DNA of 64,000 bases from Takakia lepidozioides (lineage: Eukaryota; Streptophyta; Takakiopsida; Takakiales; Takakiaceae): assembly GCA_030704615.1 (NCBI GenBank), contig CM060733.1:51460001-51524000 (forward strand). Direction: 5' to 3'. Shown here piece by piece: positions 33,848-44,689 of this stretch. The notes beneath the pieces are model-generated. The model did no database searches. It worked only from the letters and a program-made list of their open reading frames with translations, and had not been told where the DNA came from. Numbering within the stretch: position 1 is the stretch's first letter; each line of letters opens with the position of its first letter. The position numbers and the translations under genes are program-made.

Positions 33848-34309
33848 ATGGGGAAAGAGAAGAAGTCCCCTGCCCCAAAGAAAGGGGCAGACAATCCGTT
33901 TGCTTTGCCGGCACGTGTGACGCGCCAGGGCGTCTCACGGCTAACCAGCCCCGTCGACAGCCGTAGCCGGAGGGCTTGTCTGCCCCCCGAGGCCAGTACC
34001 CCCCCTCTTGTCCACATCTTGGATGCGCCAGGGGCCGGCTCAGCCAGCTCTCCTATTCGGGAGGTTGTTGCTGAGCCGGATGCTCAGTTGAGCACACCCC
34101 CGGCCACCAAGACGGGTGAAATGTACCTTGGCAAGCACATCACCCATTCGGGGGCCCGATATGGGCACCTTTTGGATGTCACCCCCATAGTGACCCCTTC
34201 CTCCGCAGCAAAGGCTGCACTTGCCAAGGCCCAACGTCAGGTTCAAGGGCCTTTGAAAGCCTCCATTGCCAGCCCATTGTTGTCGATGAGGAGGAGCAGA
34301 CGAGGATGA
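33848..34309 (+). CDS. Pro/Ser-rich ORF in CACTA element
   Basis: This frame of about 154 codons from the ATG at 33848 is rich in Pro, Ser and Ala, with no recognised domain. Its place upstream of the accessory gene suggests a 5' exon or N-terminal part of the same transposon protein. A splice near its end would continue into 34317 onwards. Functional evidence is absent. Confidence 0.3.
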   Translation: MGKEKKSPAPKKGADNPFALPARVTRQGVSRLTSPVDSRSRRACLPPEASTPPLVHILDAPGAGSASSPIREVVAEPDAQLSTPPATKTGEMYLGKHITHSGARYGHLLDVTPIVTPSSAAKAALAKAQRQVQGPLKASIASPLLSMRRSRRG

Positions 34310-34719
34310 AGTGGCCAAGATAGCGAAGCGCCTCGAAGAAGTCAAGCCGGGTGAGGGCTTCTACCCTGATACGCATTTGGGGGGGGGAAGAGGAGGAGGT
34401 ATGGGCCGGTTCGGAGCAGCCTAGCCGATCAGCAACTCTGCCCCCTGAGCCTGAGCGGTCAGTAAAGAAGGGCCTGGACTACGGGGCGCCGCCGCCGGCT
34501 ATGCTCCACATCTGGAATCTACTTCCAGTGGCGCTCCAGGAGGGGCACATCCGGAAACAGGGACTCCGCCCACATCGGGTGACACCAGGGGCAAGACGGA
34601 CAAGCTTGCAAAGGTACAACTGTCGTACCTTGTTCCATGATTTATCCTTTCATTTGCATGCATGATTTGCTTTGTTGTTTGTTTCTTTTTTTGAATTTGG
34701 ATGGGTTATTTGTCTTCAG

Positions 34720-35820
34720 GAGGCAGCAACATGGCTGGCCTCATTGGTGCAGTCCAGTGGGGTTGCCAATGAGGGAGAGCACGTGGTATTCATGAAGGAC
34801 CCGAACACCAAAGGTAAGAAGAAGAGGCCTCGATCTCCCGAGATCCCTTTTACCATCAATGAAGGGGCTGCCGAGGAGAGAGAGAGAAGGGAGAGGGAGA
34901 AGGAGAGAGAGGAAGTAGCGGGGAAGGGGAAGGAAAAGAAGAAGAAGAAAAAGAAGTCCCATGGAGAGGAAGGGATGAGTGTGCATGCGGGGGAGGGCAG
35001 TGGGGTAACAAAGGAGTAGGGGAAGGAGGCTACAAAGAAGAGAGAGGGTGGGATGGCCTTGGCGATACAAGACGTGGAATTGGCAAAGATCGTGGTGCCA
35101 CCGGTGGAGGTGAATTGCCATAGTGACCCCTGCGGTGCGTTCTGGGAGGCTATGAAGAAGCCAGCCTTCGAACTCGCATTGAGGTGGTTCCCTTTGCACA
35201 TCGAGTGGGCTGATCAGCACTTTGGCGCAAAGCGGGCGTATGCCCGTGAGTTAGACTGCCGGTTTCCGGGCAATTGGAGTGACACAAGGGTGATGGAGAT
35301 GGTGGGGCGAAACTTGAAGAAGATGAGGTACCGTGCCAGACAGATCATTCGGAGGGCAATGGAAAAGGGGGCCATACCCAAACCACCTTATGGAATTACA
35401 CAGGTTGGTAAATCCTGAATCATGTCACCTTCCATTTGTCGCATGAGCATTAATGAGGTGGATTCGATGCAACGTATGTGTGTAATTCACTAATTGTTGG
35501 GGGGGGGGTGCATAGGTATTGTGGGATGCACTCATTGTGGGAGAGACTGATGCCGCAAACAAGGCCAAATTTGACCGGGCACGCGAAACAACAACAGTCC
35601 ACCTTGACAAGCACGAATCCACATACAAGTGGGGCGTGGGCGGATCCAAGGGTTTTATCTTGCGATTTGTAAGTCGTACTTCCCTATGGATTTTGTTATG
35701 TCTTCTTTCTGGCTCCATCATCGCGAAGAACTGACTTTAATTTGTGGCATGTGTAGCAACGCGCGTTTAAGAGGAAGCCATCTCCGGTAGAGTACAACTA
35801 CGTCAAGGAGCATGGTTGAC
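34720..35820 (+). CDS. putative CACTA accessory (Ptta/EnSpm-like) protein
   Basis: Segments appear as 34720-35018, 35053-35403, 35516-35668 and 35757-35820. The last three junctions have GT-AG signals (GTTGGT/ATAG; GTAAGT/GTAG). The first segment is a highly charged Lys/Glu-rich stretch. The middle has Trp-rich helices (FWEAMKKPAFELALRWFPL) and WDALIVGETDAANKAKFDRA, then a Gly-rich GVGGSKGF, reminiscent of the C-terminal part of plant Ptta/En-Spm (Transposase_24) proteins. A stop at 35018-35020 and another at about 35818 interrupt it. The product would assist transposition, but the copy seems damaged. The family assignment is tentative. Confidence 0.4.
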
Positions 35821-36289
35821 AATCCCTTATGAAGAACATGGCCAACACAGAGGGGATGAGTGCACTACAGGGCACTAGTATGGATGAGGTCGAGGGCATC
35901 AGGGATTGGATGAGAGCTTTGTGGGTCTTAGGGGAATGCTGCCTCATTTACGTGCTCTGGCAAAGGGCGCGGAGTCATCAGGCTCATCAGATAGCTCTGA
36001 GTCCTCCACTGAGGATGTGGATGAGAATGACTAGTCCTAGTCTAGGTAGGTCCCAGGGTCAGTCTACTGAACCCTTGTGAGCTTTTCAGCTCATTTCTTG
36101 TAAATATATTTCCATCTTTCCATCTTCCATCTTATTCATGTGTCACACCGTCCTCACCCTCGATTCATGCTTTACCTGCTAACTCAGAGAAATGGAACTG
36201 TAAGTTCTCCCATCCCCAAATACAAAACCAGGAAAAAAACAAAAAACCACCCCCAATTCACCCCCAAAATGAACCCCCCACCCCCCCCC

Positions 36290-36970
36290 CACCAGGTTGC
36301 CCTCGCGACTGCAGCACGTCGCCAATGGCGACGTGTTTTTTGGGTGGGGGTCCCAAGCAGCGACGGTCGGGCGTCGCAAACCCCATTTGCGGGCGGCAAC
36401 GCCCGACACCCCTTGCGACGTGTTTTTTAGTCCGGGGGTTGCAAGCCGCGACGCCCTGGCGTCGCGGAGACCGCACCCTGCCTGCGCCACGTTTTTTTTT
36501 TTATTAAATTTAAAACAAAAGCGACGCCGGAGCGTCGCAACAACCCACGCCCGGGTGTGGCGGAGACCGACTCCTGCTGTTTTGTGCCACGCCCAATAGT
36601 CGCTTGGCGTACCACCCGGCTGACTCCCGGGCAGGTTAGAATAAATAAATAAATAAATGATGCGACGCCGCATCGGTGCCCCCACCAACGCCGTCGACTG
36701 GAGGGCCACGACGGTTAGACGTCGCTCAAAGAGGCTCCTGCCATCGGCGCGGACGGCCTGAAAAACCGACGTCCGGCAGTCGCGGGAGTTGGGGCGGGGG
36801 CTCACGACCCCTATACGTTGCATTTTTGCGACGTCATTTTGGCGACGCCCTTGCGACTGCAGGGCGACGGCCGGGCGTCGCAAATTCTGCGCCTCCCGCG
36901 TGCCCATAAAGGGCGTTTCCCCGACGCTGCGGCGTGGCGCGGGCGTCGCAAAGGCCCCCCTTTTCCTGTA
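36290..36970. repeat. GCGACG/CGTCGC subterminal repeat region
   Basis: More than twenty GCGAC or GTCGC cores occur in 680 bp, in both orientations, often as CGTCGCAA or GCGACGCC. Long open frames across this stretch are by-products of high GC. In CACTA elements such arrays bind the element's regulatory protein near the ends. Confidence 0.65.
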
Positions 36971-36975
36971 GTGGC

Positions 36976-38508
36976 GGCAGATGTGGCCTTGAAATTCAAC
37001 CACATCTCCATGGGTTCAATGTCAATGTTTTCCCTTGGTCTTCCAAACTAGGCAACAGAAATGGTAAGCTTTGGGGGCCTAGAATCATCGCAGTGCCATT
37101 TATTCCAGATCAATACATTTACAACCTCCCAGATATTGCTAGACACTTTGGGTATTTCTATCTAGGATGCATGGGGGTGTTTGATCCTTTGCTTACCTCA
37201 GAAGATCTCAAGTTGGACCCAACATGGAAATCCACCACTATTACCTCAAGGCTGAACGACTCAGGCTGTGCTAAATTTGTTGTTATGATGCCCGACGAGG
37301 ACTCTTTTCCACCCTATGTGAGACTCCCCATTGACAGGGAGGGCAACTATTACACCATCCGACTGTTGGAAGAAACTGCTTCTCTATCCTGCTTCAACTG
37401 TGGACAGGTAGGCCATATCAAAGCTAACTGCAAGGAAGGTAAAAGGAAAAGAAGCGGGGCCAGGAACATCCAGCCCCCCTCCCAGAAGGCAGCTCATCTC
37501 AAATGTGCTGGAGTTCCGGCAACGCCGGCAGATCTGCTACAAGCCATGCGGCAGGAAGGTAAAGCCACGAATTCAAGCAGCCCGGCATCACCAATACTAA
37601 AGAAACTCAGAGATGGATCTGACCCCATCCGACAAGAATCTGCAGTTAAAAAGGCGAATTGGGAAAGGAAAGGCAAATGGATCCCGGTAGGCGATGTACT
37701 TCCATCACCGACACCCCCCTTGGCAGACACTGGTATTCTGCCAAACACTTCAAAAACAGTGGTGCTAACCGGAATTTCCAGCAATCCTTCGGTGGCTAGG
37801 ATACGCATGGGCATCAAATCATTCCAACACATCTCCCTACGCTGCTCCTCCGAGGTCAATATTGAAGACCCCCCAAAAGCCTCATGCATCACCCCGCTGG
37901 TCTACAGGAAAGGGCCCCCCCAGTCTTTTCTCATCACGGAAGCGGCTTGGGAGGACTTCGCATCCCTTTGGATCACCATCCAAGATGTCCGGCACTTCAT
38001 CGCTATCTGTCCACCTGATAGCTGCCCTGAGAACATGCTCAAAAAAAAAATACAGGAATTCTTCACAGCCTTCTTACCCTACTACCACCTGGCTGGCACC
38101 ACCAAAGTGTCGTGGGGTTCATACTTGAAAAACTTCCAAGGGCTCAGCTGCAACCCAGCAGCCCACATCTTGGCCCTTATGGAGGAAGCTGACATCTACA
38201 TAGCCCAACCGCCACAGGAAGCAATTTGGGTTAAAAGAAGCATTCTCTCGGAGCCAAGGGGGGCTAGCAAACTCAGACCAGAATTCAAGGAGACACTCTC
38301 AAATGCTTTCACACTGCTGGATGCTATCATAGAAACAGAAATCGACGAAGACAACCACCGACCTGCAGCGCACCAGGGACCATCTCTACCAGTTGACGCC
38401 TACACGGCCTCCACAGGTACAAGACATCCAGTTGTCCCCGACGATGAATTTCAAAGACATGCTAGATTCACCATGCGGGCCTCCTCTCCTGCTCACACCA
38501 GCACCTGA
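36976..38508 (+). pseudogene. LINE ORF1 (gag-like, zinc knuckle), partial
   Basis: This open frame of about 510 codons covers most of a plant LINE ORF1. The N-terminal part (LWGPRIIAVPFIPDQYIYN through VRLPIDREGNYY) has the layout of the DUF4283-type region. It is followed by a CX2CX4HX4C knuckle, CFNCGQVGHIKANC, at 37389-37430. ORF1 binds element RNA. The 5' end is cut at the CACTA terminus at 36973, so no native start is present. The 3' end runs into the inverted palindrome-rich unit at 38520. The long intact frame suggests the disruption is fairly recent. Confidence 0.65.
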
Positions 38509-38519
38509 ACAGCGGGAGA

Positions 38520-39190
38520 GACGACATAGGGTTGTCCCCCGATTTTTCATCCGTGGATGAAAAAATGGTAGGACGAATCCATATACCCTGACGGATTTCA
38601 TCCGTAGCAAGGTTAAAAATAGGTTTTGGGGTAGGGGTTAGGGTTTCCACCGTAATTAATCATAATTAGGGGTAGTAAAGGTCGATTCCAGGTCATAATC
38701 ACATCACCCATAGACAGCTCACTTGTGTCAGGATGAAAAAGTAGGGAATATCATCCGTGGCAGCGCCTTACCTCCATCTAGGTAATTCTATCATTCCTTT
38801 CCAGACCATCCGGTATGGATAACAAGAGTCAATAAAAGAGGAATGAAGAATTATCACCCTGGTAGTTTTTCATCCGGTACGGATGGAAAAACAGGATGTT
38901 GTTGGCAACCTCCATAGAGGTAATTCTTTTCTTCCATGGTGACTCATCCGGTATGGATGAGAGTCAATAGAGGAGGAATGAAAAGGCCAAAAGAACCATC
39001 CTCGAGGTAATTCAGTGTCCATCCTGGTGGCTCATCCGGTATGGATGAAAAAGCCTGATAGAGGAACAAAAAATCCACACTGATAGCAAACTGCCAATTC
39101 CCTGTAGAGAGGGAGACAGAGGGAGAGAGGGGGCAACAATGAAAAAAAATGGGTTGGGGGGGGAGGTCAGATGGTGGGGTCAGCTGCAGC
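38520..39190 (-). repeat. inverted partial copy of the palindrome-rich unit
   Basis: Read on the minus strand this matches 30110-30860: a G/C-run, the TTGCCCCCTCTCTCCCTCTG block, several CATCCNTACCGGATG palindromes, AACCCTAACCCCTACCC and a terminal TTTTTCATCCACGGATGAAAA. It is inserted between LINE ORF1 sequence and a LINE 3' fragment. There is no coding evidence. Confidence 0.65.
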
Positions 39191-39239
39191 ATATGTCCAA
39201 CACCAGATATCCTAAGTTAATCGACTCTATATCTTGGAA

Positions 39240-39900
39240 ACAGGACCGCCCACCGACCTGTCAAAACAGGCTAAGTCCTGGCAGAAGACAGTAGAAGAGA
39301 TTCTCAAGGACCTGGACCTGGAACCGCAAGTCTTCACCCTGCTAGATAAATCTGACTTAGAGGCTGTAGTGTCCAACCATGTTTGTTGCCATGAGATTGT
39401 CTGATCAAAATGAAGTTAGGCAGAAAACTTCCCTGAACTTGTTTCCAGTCAGTGACATGGGGGAGGACATCTTGGATGACCTCAAGGGTCTACCCACTCT
39501 CGGCACTAGACTGAAATTTAAACTCAGGGCAGGAAGCCTACCTTTGAACAACAAACAGAAGCAGAGAGGAAAGGGAGAGTGCAATTGCCCGTTGTGTGGG
39601 CAATCTGAAGACAGTACTCATTTTCTGATACATTGTCCGGGGTTCTCTCACCAAAGAGACGCTCTCTTCAAATCTATCAAGGGAATTGTGCATGTACCTC
39701 TGTTTACTAACTTTAAAAAAGTCGAGACTGAGCCAAAAGCCCAGCCCCTTCTGAGACCTAGTTTTTGGGCATCTCACACTTAGCAGATTGATGCTTGTGT
39801 GCAGGGATTTGTAGAGGATATCTGGAAAACCCGGATTAATTCTATATGTGAAGCCCCCGCTGCCCCTTACTATCCCTGCAATTCAGGCCGTGTTGGCGCA
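39240..39900 (+). pseudogene. LINE C-terminal fragment, second copy
   Basis: A frame at 39379-39783 is almost identical to 32896-33348, including KLRAGSLPL and CPLCGQSEDSTHFLIHC. It is cut by a stop after SHT. Upstream (39250-39380) a different frame reads SWQKTVEEILKDLDLEPQ and continues into the shared DKSDLEAVV, so a frameshift separates the two parts. It is a dead remnant of the same LINE family. Confidence 0.65.
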
Positions 39901-40624
39901 TACAACGCCAAATGATTCCCAAGCTACTGGCCAAGTACTTGAGGCAGCTCAGCCCTTGAATCAGGTGATTACAATCCACTTTTAATGCTTAAAACTCTGG
40001 CTCTAATAGACTGGGTAAAAGCTGTCCATATCTGCAATGGAAAATACTTGATAAGGCTCAAAGAATGATTTGCCTTCATCTTTGAAGAGTATGCCAAATA
40101 ACTGAAATGTTGGGGTTCTGGAACTAACTCCAGCCCTACAATTGACATTGGCAGCCATGGTTCACACCGAACCAGGCACATGATGGGGGAGTTCTCCCTT
40201 TGAATAGAACATATAAAGGTGGTATAAATGCTGATAGTATGAGCTAGGCCCTGGTAAGGCAGCCTGCTGGAATATATGTATACACCTTATACATGATCCG
40301 GTCAATGTACATTATTTTGGCTAGCTGATCTCCTGTAGCCAATGTCGTATATCACATTTAAAATACCTTATATGTTCCATGCTCGAGGGCTTTCACCTCT
40401 CATGGATGGTATGGACTTTTCCCTTGAATGCAGATATATTTGTGATGGAGGATAAAAAAACCAGAGTAAGTAAACACCATGCACAAGGCTGATGGTTTCT
40501 TACACATGTTGAAAGAACTCGCTCCCTTGGGATTTATGCTTAGTCTATACCCCAATAGAGGGATTGATGTCACTATACTGTTTCTGGAAACCTGGTGTGT
40601 AGAAGGAGCAGCTTGGTAACCTTT
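39901..40624. other. spacer, nothing recognised
   Basis: AT-rich sequence without a supported gene or clear repeat lies between the LINE remnant and the CACTA element. Short minus-strand frames look random. Confidence 0.4.
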
Positions 40625-40788
40625 TTGCACTACAACAGATTGCGGCTTTTATGACTCCCATGGCTGCGCAGTCATGACAGATTTTTGGCAGAAATGCCAT
40701 TTGAAGTCGTAGATGCCTTTTGAAGTCATAACGTAGGTCCGGGGAAGGCGTATATGCGATTGCATGACTCCGGACTCTGCGCAACACA

Positions 40789-40806
40789 GGTCAAACATGT
40801 TTGACC
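40789..40806. repeat. perfect 18-bp palindrome in CACTA subterminal region
   Basis: GGTCAAACATGTTTGACC is a perfect palindrome about 160 bp inside the left terminus. It may be a binding site or chance. Confidence 0.6.
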
Positions 40807-41689
40807 ACGAATATTGGCATGGCAGATATGACTACCAGTCACGGTCATACCTACACTGGAATGACGTGTACAAATTGCTAGACGGACATATGATTTTATT
40901 ATATCAATATTTATATTTTGAGAAAAATGTCGGAGACTTTAACCACTAGAATGATTTTTTAAAAAAAAAATCAAAGTGCAAAAGATTTGAAAAAAGCACA
41001 TCGGCTAGAGGTGCACAGTGTGTCGCCCCGGTGGTTCGGGGTTCAAACCCGCTGCCCTACCCCGTGTGTGGGATTGTTCGTGACGATATGTTTGGGCGTT
41101 GATCGTCCTGTAGGTCTCATGGCCCAAATGAAAGGGGGTTAATTTTCCCCCCTCCTCAAGGGCCTGAGGCTTCCTTTAAATTTTTTTTTTAAAAAATTCA
41201 AAAAATTGCTTATAGGGTTTGCAAGAAGGTTAAAAAACTTAAAAAGTTGCCCATCACGGTAGCCGTGAATAGAATTAGAGTGAGCGGGAGGGAGGGAGAT
41301 AGAGAGAGAGGGCTGGGACTTAGAGCGAGTGAGCGGGAGGGAAGGCAAACATGCATGGGAGGCCGCAGTTGGAGCAACTTGTGCATCTGAAGCAAGCAAC
41401 CCTAGAAACGCTAGGGTATGTGTGCGAGGAGGTTTTGGCTGGGAGCTCGTCGTTCTTGGGAGAGTCAGCTTGGTCTTAGCAGGCCGTGTTTCAATCTCTA
41501 CCCACTCAGCTGCACCGTGGTGGTTCTCACAGACCAATCCGACATTACCTGACTACAGAAACAAGCAGCACACTGAAGAGGTCCTCTTGGGTTCATGGTC
41601 AGTCAAATCCTCCATGGGTCATGACACAAGGTCGAGGACAATGTGGTGAGGGCACCTTCTTCTTCGACCTATTTCAGCCTGTTTTGCCC

Positions 41690-44040
41690 TCTCATCAGAC
41701 TCGGCCCTTCATTTGCAGCACGATTGTTGTATGCATGATTTTGTGCAGAGGCATAGATAGCTGAAGGAGCAGGGATAGAGTGTGGAAGAGGGCCAGATTT
41801 CAAGCTCCAGATTATCTATGATTCCCTGTGGAAGGATAGATACAAGAAACCTGCATGGGTAGATGGTCAATTGGAAGCCGCAGCAGCAGCGGCACAATTG
41901 ATAAAATCAGGCACTGCTAATGAAGGCACCTTCTGAAACACATTTCACCCTATTTTCCCCTCTTATCTGAATCGGCCCTAAATTTTCATGTTCAATTCTG
42001 CAAGTTAGCTGGTTGAGTGAATCTAGTTGGAGTGACTTTGACATGATACTGCCAATGTGACAAGAGTATGCATTGAACCCATTGGTAGCGGGATATTGGG
42101 ATATCTCTTGGCCATGTGCCATCGTTAAAGCTGAATTGTACTAGTTGTCATTCTGACCACTGCCCTAGTGGACATGTATGCCAAATGTGGGTGCAGCAAG
42201 CCTGATGCAAAGGGAGAGTTCGACAACATGGCTAAATGAGATGTGGTGTTGTGGACTGCCATGATTGTAAGGTGTGTGTAGCATAGGTGTGGGAGTAAGG
42301 CTTTGGAAACCTAAGAACAAATGATGTGGGAAAGGATGAAGCCAAACCAGGTCATGTTCATTTGTGTTTGTTAATATTCATATGCGAGCCTAGCAGCCCT
42401 GGGAAGGGGCCAAGAGGTTCATGGTGACATCATCAAAGCTGGAATTGTACCTGATGTCATTCTGGTGTACATGTATGTCAAATGCGAGCCTGGTAGCCCT
42501 GGAAAGGACGCAAAGGTCCATTATCAAATCTGGAATTGTACCACTAGATGTCACTCTAAACACTGCCTTGGTGGATATGTATGTCAAATGCACGCCTGGC
42601 AGCCCTGAAAAAGGGTACAGAGGTCCACGGTGATATTGTCAAAGCTGGTATTATATCTGATGTGATTCTGAACGTTGCCGTAGTGGACATGTATGCCAAG
42701 GTTGCAGGGTGCAACTACAAGGATACATGGCTGTTTTGATAATATGGCTGAATGAGATGTGGTACCAGCCTAGCCCATAATTGCACTTAACTAGAGTAGG
42801 CAATGAGTGAAGATGGGGTTTGTGATGACATCGTCCAAGCTGGAATTAAACAAATGTTGTTCTGAACTATGCCCAAGCTGGAATTGTACTAGATGTCGAT
42901 CTGAACTTTGACATGATGCCAATGTGACAACAGGAAAGTATCCAGAAACAGGTCACAGAGACGAGGAGAAGTTGTGGAATGGTGGGACAACCGAGGGAAA
43001 AAGGTTAATGCCTGTTAGATTATAGAGGGCAGACGCAATTCAGCATAGGAACTAGTGTGATAAGCTGAGTTGGGTGTTTCCTAGAACAAATCTAGGCTGT
43101 CATTATCAGCTACAAGGCAAGGAAGTATGCATGATTTGTGCAGAAGCAGTGATAGCTGAAAGAACAGGGATAGAGTATGGGTCCAGATTCATCCAAGAGG
43201 GCCAGATTTCAAGCACATGATTACCTATGATTACCTGTGGATTTAGCTATAAGAAACCTGCATGGGTAGATGGTGAACTGGGAGCCGCAGGAGTAGCGGC
43301 ACAATTGATAAAATCAGGCATTGCTAATAAAGGCACCTTCTTCAACACATTTCACCCTGTTTTTCCCTCTTATCAGAACCGGCCCTAAATTTCAATGTCT
43401 GCAAGTTAGCTGGTTGAGTGAATCTAGTTTGGAGTGACTTTGACATGATATTGCCAATGTGACAACATGAAAGTATCGAAAAACAGTTATCGGAGATGAG
43501 GGGAAGTTGTGGAATGAATACTTTTCTGACCCCAGTCAATGGTGGGACAACCGAGGCAAAAAGGTAAATGCCTGTTGGATTACAGAGAGTAGCAGATGCA
43601 ATTGAGAATAGTGGTAAGTTGAGTTGGGTTTTTGCTGGAACAAATGTAGGCTATCATTGTCAGCTGCTAACAGCAATGCAAGGATATATGCATGATCTGT
43701 GCAGAGGCATGGATAGCTGAAGGAGCAGGGATAGAGTGTGGGTCCAGATCATCCAAGAAAGCCGGATTTCAAGCTCCAGATTACCGATGATTCCCTGTGG
43801 AAGGATAGCTACAAGAAACCTGCATAGGTAGATGGTCATGGGTAGATGGTAGATAGTTTGGAGTGACTTTGACATGATACTGCCAGAGTGACAAAAAAAA
43901 AGTATCCATAAACAGGTAACAGAAATGAGAAGAAGTTGTGGAATGAACTTTTCTGACCCCAGTCAATGGTGGGACAACAAAGGCAAAAAAGTGAATGCCT
44001 GTTAGATTACAGAGAGTAGCAGACGCAATTCAGCATAGGC
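41690..44040 (+). repeat. internal direct repeats of the CACTA element
   Basis: A block with GCATGAT...TGTGCAGAGGCAT..ATAGCTGAAGGAGCAGGGATAGAG occurs near 41735, 43135 (variant) and 43688. A TTTGACATGATACTGCCAATGTGACA block occurs near 42030, 42905, 43437 and 43869. A TGGTGGGACAAC block with TTACAGAGAGTAGCAGA lies near 42980, 43540 and 43965. The spacing of ~430-550 bp indicates repeated partial duplication. Confidence 0.6.
42160..42770 (+). pseudogene. captured PPR-gene fragment in CACTA element
   Basis: Reading fragments match plant PLS-class PPR proteins. VDMYAKCG at 42168-42191 is followed by a FDNMAK segment, a stop (TGA at 42237) and DVVLWTAMI. Then a helix reading VHGDIIKAGIVPDVI occurs three times in diverged form near 42420, 42510 and 42620, alternating with VDMYVKC-like pieces. 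Several frameshifts and stops exclude a functional protein. The source was presumably a host organelle-RNA-editing-type PPR gene. The internal repetition comes from PPR repeats, later duplication, or both. Confidence 0.75.
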
Positions 44041-44269
44041 ACTAAGGCAAACTCTCATTCCCCGTAAGGGTGTGTTTTGGTATCTGAGCGAATAAATATT
44101 TTATCTAAGAATATAATTTCAAATATTCGTTATTTAATAATGTGCCACTGTCCCATGTTGGTCAAAAGTAATAATAATAATAATAATAATATTTATTATT
44201 ATTATAGTAATTATAATAACAATAAATTAAATCCCCCCCCCCCCCCAACAGCGACGCGTGTCAATTGAC

Positions 44270-44480
44270 ATGAGGAACCACGTGTCACAATCACGACGCG
44301 ACACGTGCTGACGTCTGATTCCCTCCTCTGCAGTCGGGATGGCGTCGCAGTCTGACACGTGGCGTGTTCTGTAGAGAGCACGTGTCTCTCTTACACAACG
44401 GCTGACATGGACCCGTTCCGTCATTCAGTAAAGCCAGCGTGTATGACTACCCCCACAGCTGCTCAGGCGCCACGTCACAG
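44270..44480. repeat. CACGTG-core subterminal repeats
   Basis: CACGTGTC or GACACGTG variants occur near 44279, 44301, 44355 and 44379, with CACGTCAC near 44470, all within ~350 bp of the right terminus. Nearer the end, AGTC(A/G)T and its complement alternate, as they do near the left end. Such arrays usually bind the element-encoded regulator. Confidence 0.55.
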
Positions 44481-44689
44481 CCAGGCTGGCGAGTCATATC
44501 TGCCATGCCACAACTGACTAGGGTTTTACGACTGCAGAGTCATGAAGTCGTAAATGGCTTTCATAACTGCATTTGCAGTCATAACACAGAGTCGTAAAAG
44601 CCGCAATCTGTTGTAGTGTTGGTACACAATCCAAAGGCTTTGCTAATGAGCATAGAGAGTCTACCATTTTTGGAGATGGAGTTTGGTAT

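Larger units (their letters stand above)
33734..36973 (+). mobile_element. CACTA element, right part with terminus
   Basis: On the reverse strand the right end reads CACTACAGGAAAAGGGGGGC, a typical CACTA terminus, ending at 36973. Inside it, 36290-36970 is GC-rich and packed with short GCGAC/GTCGC motifs in both orientations, the subterminal array expected of this superfamily. A spliced accessory gene lies further left. No matching left terminus was found, so the left limit is approximate and that end is probably deleted. The element's right edge abuts LINE ORF1 sequence. Confidence 0.65.
40628..44618. mobile_element. complete non-autonomous CACTA element
   Basis: The left end is CACTACAACAGATTGCGGCT (40628 on) and the right end its exact complement (to 44618). 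The perfect match runs 24 bp and continues imperfectly. TTG flanks both sides (40625-40627 and 44619-44621), the 3-bp target duplication of CACTA elements. The element is 3,991 bp long. No transposase is encoded. The interior instead holds decayed PPR-gene sequence (42160-42770), internal direct repeats (41690-44040), an ATT-microsatellite with a C run (44168-44246) and CACGTG-rich subterminal sequence. Confidence 0.92.

Noticed and set aside
34672-35019. Lys/Glu-rich nuclear host protein
   Set aside because: The charged run is low-complexity and lies inside the CACTA element, upstream of its accessory gene.
36179-37003. Long Arg-rich protein on the minus strand
   Set aside because: High GC in the CACTA subterminal array removes stop codons in several frames at once. 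No domain is present and composition follows the repeat.
42421-42633. Functional short PPR protein
   Set aside because: The open frame covers fragments of several repeats in shifting phase; stops and frameshifts occur on both sides and it lies within a CACTA element.
40628-44618. PIF/Harbinger or hAT assignment
   Set aside because: Ends begin CACTA and the flanking duplication is a 3-bp TTG, which fits CACTA and not the TWA of Harbinger or the 8 bp of hAT.
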